In this document: positions 6,702 through 11,194 of the stretch, piece by piece
Numbering within the stretch: the first letter of the stretch is position 1
Layout of the letters: the number at the start of each line of letters is the position of its first letter
NCBI GenBank assembly: GCA_030606845.1
Contig: JAUWFP010000047.1
Location: 1-11,194, forward strand
Reading direction: 5' to 3'
DNA: 11,194 bases
DNA from: Anaerolineales bacterium
GTDB lineage: Bacteria; Chloroflexota; Anaerolineae; Anaerolineales; E44-bin32
Translations under genes and position numbers: made by a program
Notes under the pieces: model-generated
What the model was told of the DNA's origin: nothing
The model's input: only the letters and a program-made list of their open reading frames with translations
Database searches by the model: none

Positions 6702-6876
6702 GACATGCATGCCGATACGGGAAACCCGCAGGAAGTATAAGGTCCGGGTGCGCAATCGCTGCCGCATTTGTGGTCGGCCGCGTGGTTATTACCGCCGTTT
6801 TCAGCTATGCCGTATTTGCCTTCGTGAACAAGCGCTGGAAGGTAAGATTCCAGGGCTCGTGAAGTCATCCTGGTAA
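6694..6876 (+). CDS. rpsN: 30S ribosomal protein S14, zinc-binding type
   Basis: This is the short (type Z) S14 of the 30S head, also called rpsZ. The product is 60 residues, as expected for the zinc form, against about 100 for the zinc-free form. Cys23, Cys26, Cys39 and Cys42 form the two CxxC zinc-binding pairs. GRPRGYYRRFQLCRICLRE (27-45) and the ending LVKSSW are typical. The frame is open upstream to 6634, but the family start MAK and the AAAGG at 6681-6685 place the start at 6694, inside the end of rplE (eight-base overlap). Organisms with this form may also carry a zinc-free copy used in zinc starvation; none is visible here. Confidence 0.97.
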   Translation: MAKTCMPIRETRRKYKVRVRNRCRICGRPRGYYRRFQLCRICLREQALEGKIPGLVKSSW

Positions 6877-6898
6877 GAATTGATCGAGAGAGGTTTTA

Positions 6899-7312
6899 AT
6901 GAGTGTCTCAGATCCTATTGCTGATTTTTTAACTCGGATCCGTAACGCCGTAATGGCGGGGAATCAGAACGTATCGATCCCGAGCTCTAAGATAAAAGTA
7001 GCGTTAGCTAAAATCCTCGTTGAGGAAGGGTTTATCGATGGGTTCGAACAGGTGTCTATTGAGGATAAACCTCAGGATGCACTGCGGATCGATCTCAAGT
7101 ATGTTGGTGAGCGCCGGGACAGAAAACCGGTAATCACCGGATTGAAACGAGTAAGTAAGCCTGGCCGCCGTATTTATGTCGGGCGGGGCGAGATTCCGTG
7201 GGTCCAATCAGGATTGGGAATCGCAATCCTGACAACGCCCAAAGGTGTAGTAACCGGAGTTCGCGCTCGTCAACTTGGCGTGGGCGGAGAGGTGTTATGC
7301 GAGGTCTGGTAG
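6899..7312 (+). CDS. rpsH: 30S ribosomal protein S8
   Basis: S8 is a primary binder of the 16S central domain, and in E. coli it represses the spc operon. The 137-residue product is slightly longer than the usual 130-132. It opens with SDPIADFLTRIRNAVMAG (4-21). It carries the C-terminal rRNA-binding motifs: LKRVSKPGRRIYV (81-93), then GLGIAILTTPKGVV (105-118) and the terminal GGEVLCEVW. GAGAGAGG lies five bases before the ATG. The gap to S14 is 22 bases. A long spacer follows the stop, although rpsH and rplF usually lie close together. Confidence 0.98.
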   Translation: MSVSDPIADFLTRIRNAVMAGNQNVSIPSSKIKVALAKILVEEGFIDGFEQVSIEDKPQDALRIDLKYVGERRDRKPVITGLKRVSKPGRRIYVGRGEIPWVQSGLGIAILTTPKGVVTGVRARQLGVGGEVLCEVW

Positions 7313-7448
7313 CATAAAAGCGTGCCAGATCATGCCCACAATTCGAGGAAGTTCTCCCAAACCCCATGGGACTTGGCAGGAGAGAAGGATAATTTGGGGT
7401 GGGTATGGAGCGGAGGCAAGCCTTGAATGATGAAAGATGGAGGTTGAA
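7313..7448 (+). other. 136-base rpsH-rplF spacer with imperfect hairpin
   Basis: I see no gene here. The central part holds an imperfect stem: TTCTC 7352-7356 with GAGAA 7382-7386, extended by CCAA 7357-7360 with TTGG 7373-7376, leaving CAGGA bulged on the right arm. The loop contains the 8-base palindrome CCCATGGG at 7363-7370. CCCAAA 7356-7361 could alternatively pair with TTTGGG 7393-7398. There is no T-run, so I do not call a terminator. S8 represses the spc operon in E. coli, so an autoregulatory element here is conceivable, but the sequence does not show it. Confidence 0.35.
7439..7443 (+). promoter_or_regulatory. Ribosome-binding site that fixes the rplF start
   Basis: GGAGG lies five bases before the GTG at 7449. 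An in-frame ATG at 7437 overlaps this site and would add four residues (MEVE) not found at the family N-terminus MSRIG, so the GTG is preferred. Confidence 0.8.
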
Positions 7449-7997
7449 GTGTCGAGAATCGGTCGTATGCCAATCGTCATCCCGGATGGCGTACAAGCAG
7501 ACATCAAAAATACTCAAGTCCGTGTCAAAGGTCCCAAGGGTGAGTTGACGAGGGAGTTTCGACCGGAGATGTTAATCAAGCTTGAAGATGGGGTTATCAC
7601 AGTCGAGAAACCTTCGGACGCGCCGCGGATGCGCGCATTTCACGGCCTTACTCGTTCCCTGATCAACAATATGGTTGTGGGCGTGAGCGAGGGATTTGAA
7701 AAAACCCTTCAGATTGAAGGAGTAGGTTATCGACCGGAGCTCGAAGGGAAGGATCTCATCGTGCACGTTGGTTTCTCTCATCCCGTGCGCGTCCCGCCTC
7801 TTGAAGGCATTGAATTCGAGGTAGACACGCGCGCACGAACAATTATTGTGAGGGGAATCGATAAAGAATTGGTCGGCCGGGTTGCTGCAGACATCCGCAA
7901 AATTCGCCCGCCGGAACCTTACAAAGGTAAGGGAATCCGTTATCAGGGCGAGTATGTCCGTCGTAAAGCCGGTAAGGCCGGTAAGGTGATGGCGTAA
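7449..7997 (+). CDS. rplF: 50S ribosomal protein L6
   Basis: L6 sits near the GTPase-associated centre and the sarcin-ricin loop. From the GTG start the product is 182 residues, close to the usual 175-180, and begins MSRIGRMPIVIPDGV. Two repeated alpha/beta domains follow. The first contains VRVKGPKGELTREF (24-37). The second contains the signature EPYKGKGIRYQGEYVRRKAGKAGK ending at residue 179. The start was chosen from the GGAGG site and family alignment. The tail AGKAGK (174-179) comes from a 9-base tandem repeat. Only two bases separate the stop from rplR. Confidence 0.97.
   Translation: MSRIGRMPIVIPDGVQADIKNTQVRVKGPKGELTREFRPEMLIKLEDGVITVEKPSDAPRMRAFHGLTRSLINNMVVGVSEGFEKTLQIEGVGYRPELEGKDLIVHVGFSHPVRVPPLEGIEFEVDTRARTIIVRGIDKELVGRVAADIRKIRPPEPYKGKGIRYQGEYVRRKAGKAGKVMA
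7968..7985 (+). repeat. 9-base tandem repeat in the L6 C-terminus
   Basis: GCCGGTAAG is repeated twice back to back, in frame, and encodes AGK-AGK. The AGKAGK tail is common in bacterial L6, so this is probably conserved protein sequence rather than recent slippage. Confidence 0.7.
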
Positions 7998-7999
7998 TT

Positions 8000-8365
8000 A
8001 TGGCGAAAGAAAGCAGAAATAAGAAGCGCACACGACGCCATGGTCGGGTGCGGAAAAAGGTCTCGGGAACCGCTGGACGTCCGCGTTTGAACGTCTTCCG
8101 GAGCTTAAACCAGATCTACGCACAAGTCATCGATGATGAGCGTGGACACACAATTACAGCGGTCTCCACCTTAGAGCAGGCTCTTCGGTCGAAGCTAAAG
8201 GGTTTGAACAAAACAGAACAGGCTGCAATAGTAGGGCAAGAGCTGGCGAAAAAAGCGAAGAAAGAAGGCATTAAGGAAGTTGTCTTTGACCGTGGCGGTT
8301 TCCGCTATCATGGTCGGATTAAGGCACTAGCCGAGTCGGCTCGAGAAGCCGGTCTTGAATTCTGA
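8000..8365 (+). CDS. rplR: 50S ribosomal protein L18
   Basis: L18 binds 5S rRNA together with L5 and anchors it in the central protuberance. The product is 121 residues, the usual length. The basic N-terminus is followed by GRPRLNVFRSLNQIYAQVID (26-45). The C-terminal 5S-binding signature reads VVFDRGGFRYHGRIKALAE (94-112) and ends in AREAGLEF. It begins two bases after rplF. Its likely ribosome-binding site, AAGGTG at 7983-7988, is inside the end of rplF, at a rather long spacing of about 11 bases. Confidence 0.98.
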   Translation: MAKESRNKKRTRRHGRVRKKVSGTAGRPRLNVFRSLNQIYAQVIDDERGHTITAVSTLEQALRSKLKGLNKTEQAAIVGQELAKKAKKEGIKEVVFDRGGFRYHGRIKALAESAREAGLEF

Positions 8366-8384
8366 AGAATAAGGAGAGCGATCG

Positions 8385-8921
8385 GTGAGAAAAAACTTTC
8401 GGGATCGTAAAGACGATCGTGATGAATTCGACGAGCGAGTAATTGATATCTCCCGAGTTGCTAAGGTCGTTAAGGGTGGCCGTCGTTTTGCATTCCGTGT
8501 CACCGTTGTTGTGGGTGACAACAAGGGGCGAGTGGGGCTCGGCATAGGAAAGGCGCGCGGTGTTCCGGACGCCATCCGCAAAGCAGCCGATAAAGCACGC
8601 AAGAACATGCGCCTGATCTCTCTTGTGGGGTCGACTATACCTCATCAAGTAAACTCGAAACACGGTGGAGCGGTCGTCATGCTAAAACCCGCGTCTCCAG
8701 GTACAGGGGTGATTGCCGGTGGTGCGGTGCGTGCTGTATTGCAGGCTGCAGGAGTGCAAAATATCCTTACGAAGTCCCTTGGCAGCGCGAATGTCTTGAA
8801 TGTCGCGCAAGCGACAATTAAAGGGCTCCAAGATCTTAAATGGATCGAAGAGGAGACCGCAAAGCGGGGTAAGGATCGGGGACAACTAATGCCCTTCTGG
8901 GAGCGAGAGCGCAATGGCTAA
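8385..8921 (+). CDS. rpsE: 30S ribosomal protein S5
   Basis: S5 lies at the mRNA entry tunnel behind the decoding site and affects translational accuracy and mRNA unwinding. The product from the GTG is 178 residues, about ten longer than the common 165-170. The N-terminal dsRBD-like domain includes RVTVVVGDNKGRVGLGIGKA (38-57). The S5 C-terminal domain includes GTGVIAGGAVRAVLQAAGV (106-124) and KSLGSANVLNVAQATIKGL (130-148). The additional length is at both ends: an acidic/basic N-terminus and a basic C-terminal tail. AAGGAG at 8371-8376, eight bases upstream, supports the GTG start. The stop overlaps rpmD in ATGGCTAA. Confidence 0.98.
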   Translation: MRKNFRDRKDDRDEFDERVIDISRVAKVVKGGRRFAFRVTVVVGDNKGRVGLGIGKARGVPDAIRKAADKARKNMRLISLVGSTIPHQVNSKHGGAVVMLKPASPGTGVIAGGAVRAVLQAAGVQNILTKSLGSANVLNVAQATIKGLQDLKWIEEETAKRGKDRGQLMPFWERERNG

Positions 8922-9111
8922 ACGAGCAAGCAAGGGAAAAGCCTTGCGCATTACATTGGTGAAGAGCCCGATTGGGTATTCTGAGCGACAAAAGCGAACC
9001 GTTCGCGCCCTCGGGTTGCGACGGCTGCGTCAAACTGTCGAGCACAATGACAACCCAGCCGTGCGTGGCATGATCACGAAAATTCAACACCTGGTACAGG
9101 TTGAGGAGTAA
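8914..9111 (+). CDS. rpmD: 50S ribosomal protein L30
   Basis: L30 is a small 50S protein absent from some bacterial lineages. The 65-residue product has the complete signature: LRITLVKSPIGYSERQKRTV (11-30), then RALGLRRLRQTVEH (31-44) and NPAVRGMITKIQHLVQVEE to the end. It starts inside the end of rpsE with an eight-base overlap, ATGGCTAA, the same octamer that joins rplE to rpsN. GGGAG at 8899-8903 is a possible ribosome-binding site, and coupling to S5 translation is likely. Confidence 0.97.
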   Translation: MAKRASKGKALRITLVKSPIGYSERQKRTVRALGLRRLRQTVEHNDNPAVRGMITKIQHLVQVEE

Positions 9112-9117
9112 CAACCG

Positions 9118-9567
9118 ATGAAACTACACGATCTTCAACCACGCCACGGCGCCACAAAGCGCCGCAAGCGGGTCGGCCGGGGAATATCGGCTGGACAAGG
9201 GAAAACAGCGGGACGCGGCGTAAAGGGGTATGGTGCACGCGCCGGGTCCGGCGGGAAGTTATATCACCAGGGTGGGAATCTGCCTTTTTACCGCAGTCTC
9301 CCATTCAAAAGAGGGTTTACCAATATCAATCGCATCGTTTGGTACGAGGTGAATCTCGATAATCTATCGGAGTTGAAAGCCGACGCCGAAGTTACCCCGG
9401 ATAGCCTTGTAGAAGCTGGCATCCTGCGTAATGCGCGAAAGCCAGTGGTTTTATTAGGCCGCGGAGAGATCAAAGTGCCGTTGAAGATCCGTGTGCATCG
9501 GATCACTCAAGGGGCAAAGAAAAAGATCGAAGCTGCGGGTGGGACGGTCGAGCTGCTAGAGGTTTGA
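9118..9567 (+). CDS. rplO: 50S ribosomal protein L15
   Basis: L15 is a late-assembly 50S protein with a long glycine- and arginine-rich N-terminal extension that runs into 23S rRNA. The 149-residue product has the usual length. The extension reads RVGRGISAGQGKTAGRG (18-34) and KGYGARAGSGG (36-46). It is followed by HQGGNLPFYRSLPFKRGF (50-67), the family signature. The C-terminal globular domain includes KVPLKIRVHRITQGAKKKIEAAGG (119-142). GAGGAG at 9103-9108 overlaps the region of the rpmD stop, nine bases before the ATG. Confidence 0.98.
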   Translation: MKLHDLQPRHGATKRRKRVGRGISAGQGKTAGRGVKGYGARAGSGGKLYHQGGNLPFYRSLPFKRGFTNINRIVWYEVNLDNLSELKADAEVTPDSLVEAGILRNARKPVVLLGRGEIKVPLKIRVHRITQGAKKKIEAAGGTVELLEV

Positions 9568-9593
9568 AATCAGTAGCCCAAAAGGAGTAAGGG

Positions 9594-10937
9594 ATGCGAC
9601 GCTCTGCGTGGCGCTTTCTATTCATATCATCGGATATTCGTAATCGAATCCTGATTTCGATATTGCTGCTGATCCTCTACCGATTTGTGGCACACATTCC
9701 TGTTCCGGGAATTAACCGTTTAGCCATTGAAGGTGTGATGTCTGGTTCTGGGCAAGGACAGACGTTATTTGGTCTATTAGACTTGCTTTCCGGTGGAACA
9801 GTATCGAACTTTTCTGTCCTGGCCATGGGCGTATACCCCTACATCACCGCGCAGATTATTCTCCAGCTTCTGGTTCCCATCATCCCTGCGCTTCAGCGGC
9901 GCATGGAAGAGGACCCCCGAGAAGCCCGCAAGTGGCAGGAAAAATGGACATATTATCTTGCGGTGCCGATGTCATCCCTGCAGGCTGTAGGTCAGATCCG
10001 GCTTTTCGAGCAGTACGCCACCGGGCAGGGAGGGAGCATCCTCAACACTCCTTTGGGCTTAAACGTGGCCACGATGACCACCATCTTGACGATGACGGCG
10101 GGTACGATGTTCGCGATATGGCTGGGAGAGCTTATCTCTGAGTACGGGATCAAGAATCAGGGACTTTCATTGATCATTTTCTCTGGAATCGTCACCCGAA
10201 TCCCGAGCAATGTCGGCCAGCTGCTTACCGGCGATTTTCAGCAGGTCATCCCTATGGCGATCTTCCTGGTGTTCCTGACTTTAACAACGATCTTTGTCAT
10301 TGTTTATGTGCAGGAAGGGCGTAGGAATGTGCCTGTAATGTACCCGGGACGGCGTGTGGGAAATCGCATGTCTATGCCGGTTAAAGGCACGTTGCCATTG
10401 ATGGTCAACATGGCGGGCATGATCCCGATCATCTTTGCACAATCGATCCTGACTTTCCCTGCAGTTCTGGCGCAATTTTTCATCGGCTCAGAGAATGTGA
10501 CCATTCAGAACATCGCCTTTTTCCTTCAGAATACCTTTGGCGGTTTCAGCGATATCTACTGGATTCTATACTTCCTGATGGTTGTGGCTTTTACCTTCTT
10601 CTACACCGATGTTCTCTTCTCGCAGCAGAATTACGGCGAGAATCTGAAACGATCCGGTGCGCAGATCCCGGGAGTGACGAAAGGCGCCGCTACGCAGCGC
10701 TATCTGACGCGCGTGATGCGGCGGATCACGTTTGTGGGCGCGTTCTTCCTGGGTATTGTGGCAATTATGCCGTTTTTGGTGGGACTGTTCTGGCCCATGG
10801 GAGATTCGAATACGGGGTTGTTGCTGGTTTCATCTTCTGGTTTGCTGATCGTGGTTGGCGTCGTTCGAGATTTATATCGCTCAATCGAGGCGGAGCTTAA
10901 ACTGCGCGGCTATGACCAGGCGGTATTGGTACGATAG
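9594..10937 (+). CDS. secY: Preprotein translocase subunit SecY
   Basis: SecY is the channel subunit of the SecYEG translocon and takes secreted and membrane proteins from the ribosome or SecA. The 447-residue product shows about ten hydrophobic segments, near 18-36, 75-100, 118-137, 156-175, 190-210, 217-240, 268-298, 318-343, 376-397 and 405-425. The plug region is LFGLLDLLSGGTVSNFSVLA (58-77). The cytosolic loop QEGRRNVPVMY (240-250) and the C5 loop around SGAQIPGVTKGAATQRYL (354-371) are the expected ribosome/SecA contacts. AAGGAG lies six bases before the ATG. Past its TAG stop the same frame stays open for 47 codons, described separately. Confidence 0.99.
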   Translation: MRRSAWRFLFISSDIRNRILISILLLILYRFVAHIPVPGINRLAIEGVMSGSGQGQTLFGLLDLLSGGTVSNFSVLAMGVYPYITAQIILQLLVPIIPALQRRMEEDPREARKWQEKWTYYLAVPMSSLQAVGQIRLFEQYATGQGGSILNTPLGLNVATMTTILTMTAGTMFAIWLGELISEYGIKNQGLSLIIFSGIVTRIPSNVGQLLTGDFQQVIPMAIFLVFLTLTTIFVIVYVQEGRRNVPVMYPGRRVGNRMSMPVKGTLPLMVNMAGMIPIIFAQSILTFPAVLAQFFIGSENVTIQNIAFFLQNTFGGFSDIYWILYFLMVVAFTFFYTDVLFSQQNYGENLKRSGAQIPGVTKGAATQRYLTRVMRRITFVGAFFLGIVAIMPFLVGLFWPMGDSNTGLLLVSSSGLLIVVGVVRDLYRSIEAELKLRGYDQAVLVR

Positions 10938-11081
10938 CTCGAGCACCTTACAAACAAAACAGAGTTGGACCAGGCGACGGAGATGGTTATCGACAAAGGT
11001 GAGTTGAGCCCGGAACGAATCATGATTGACACTATGACGGATACACGAAGGATCGTTCTGTCGATGAGGACTCACGGATGA
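10938..11081 (+). pseudogene. Probable relic of adenylate kinase (adk) between secY and map
   Basis: In many bacteria adk lies between secY and map, but only 140 bases separate them here. The frame that continues secY past its stop is open for 47 codons and ends in a TGA that overlaps the map ATG by four bases. Its translation contains NKTEL (43rd-39th residue from the end), then a stretch ending MVIDKGELSPERIMI. From memory, adenylate kinases have in the NMP-binding domain a segment like TxLGxxAKxYIDKGELVPDExxI, and the spacing matches without gaps. The P-loop (GxPGxGKGT), the LID and the C-terminus are absent, so it cannot be an active kinase. I infer a large internal and 5' deletion. It has no strong start; TTG 10965 and ATG 10983 are the only early options. 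A chance resemblance or an assembly deletion remains possible. Confidence 0.5.
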
Positions 11082-11194
11082 CATCGAAGCGGGGAATTGT
11101 CTTGAAAAGCCCGCGTGAGCTTGCATTGATGCGCGATGCAGGGAAAATCAATGCCCGAGCTCTGGCCGCAGCGCTCGAAGTTGTGCGCCCTGGC
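11078..11194 (+). CDS. map: Methionine aminopeptidase type I, N-terminus only (partial)
   Basis: This enzyme removes the initiator methionine from nascent proteins. Only 39 codons are in the window, starting MTSKRGIVLKSPRELALMRD and continuing with AGKINARALAAALEVVRPG. This matches the family N-terminal pattern of KSPxExxxMRxAGxIxAxxL followed by xxxxPG. The metal-binding residues lie beyond the window edge. GAGGA at 11066-11070, seven bases before the ATG, supports the start. The start overlaps by ATGA the stop of the short adk-like frame, preserving a coupled arrangement. map commonly follows secY-adk in this cluster. Confidence 0.9.
   Translation, partial: MTSKRGIVLKSPRELALMRDAGKINARALAAALEVVRPG

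Noticed and set aside
1..11194. tRNA genes, CRISPR arrays, insertion sequences, attachment sites
   Set aside because: I found no cloverleaf, no regularly spaced repeats, and no transposase or integrase coding; the whole window is housekeeping operon.

Overview
The window is a nearly complete S10-spc ribosomal-protein supercluster, all on the + strand. It starts in the last nine codons of tuf (EF-Tu) and ends in the first 39 codons of map (methionine aminopeptidase). Gene order is tuf-rpsJ-rplC-rplD-rplW-rplB-rpsS-rplV-rpsC-rplP-rpmC-rpsQ-rplN-rplX-rplE-rpsN(Z)-rpsH-rplF-rplR-rpsE-rpmD-rplO-secY-[adk relic?]-map. All 21 expected ribosomal proteins from S10 to L15 are present and intact.

The organism is a bacterium of moderate G+C content. 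Several features suggest Chloroflexota, possibly Anaerolineae-like: tuf directly upstream of rpsJ, a zinc-type S14, an L24 with a C-terminal zinc ribbon, and the overall look of L3, L30 and SecY. This placement is by eye from remembered family sequences and has not been tested by a search.

Layout: 1-346 is the junction from the str operon into S10. Positions 347-545 are an unusually long non-coding spacer with nested inverted repeats. Positions 546-3647 hold rplC to rplV, tightly packed. A 101-nt spacer precedes rpsC. Positions 3749-7312 run from rpsC to rpsH, with many 4- and 8-base stop/start overlaps. A third spacer (7313-7448) precedes rplF. Positions 7449-10937 run from rplF to secY, and 10938-11194 hold the secY-map junction.

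The genes supply core parts of both ribosomal subunits: the peptidyl-transferase-centre proteins L2, L3, L4 and L16, the exit-tunnel rim L22, L23, L24 and L29, and the decoding and mRNA-entry proteins S3, S5, S8, S10, S14, S17 and S19. They also supply the SecY channel that docks on the exit tunnel, and an enzyme that trims N-terminal methionine. No internal promoter or intrinsic terminator is convincing, so transcription probably enters from the str side.

The window is mostly ordinary housekeeping DNA. The most unusual point is the secY-map junction. Adenylate kinase (adk) normally sits there in this arrangement. Instead there is a 47-codon open stretch, in the same frame as secY, that resembles only the NMP-binding segment of adenylate kinase and ends in an ATGA overlap with map. 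It looks like an internally deleted adk relic. The second point is the set of three long spacers in an otherwise gapless operon, the first of which could fold into a structured leader.
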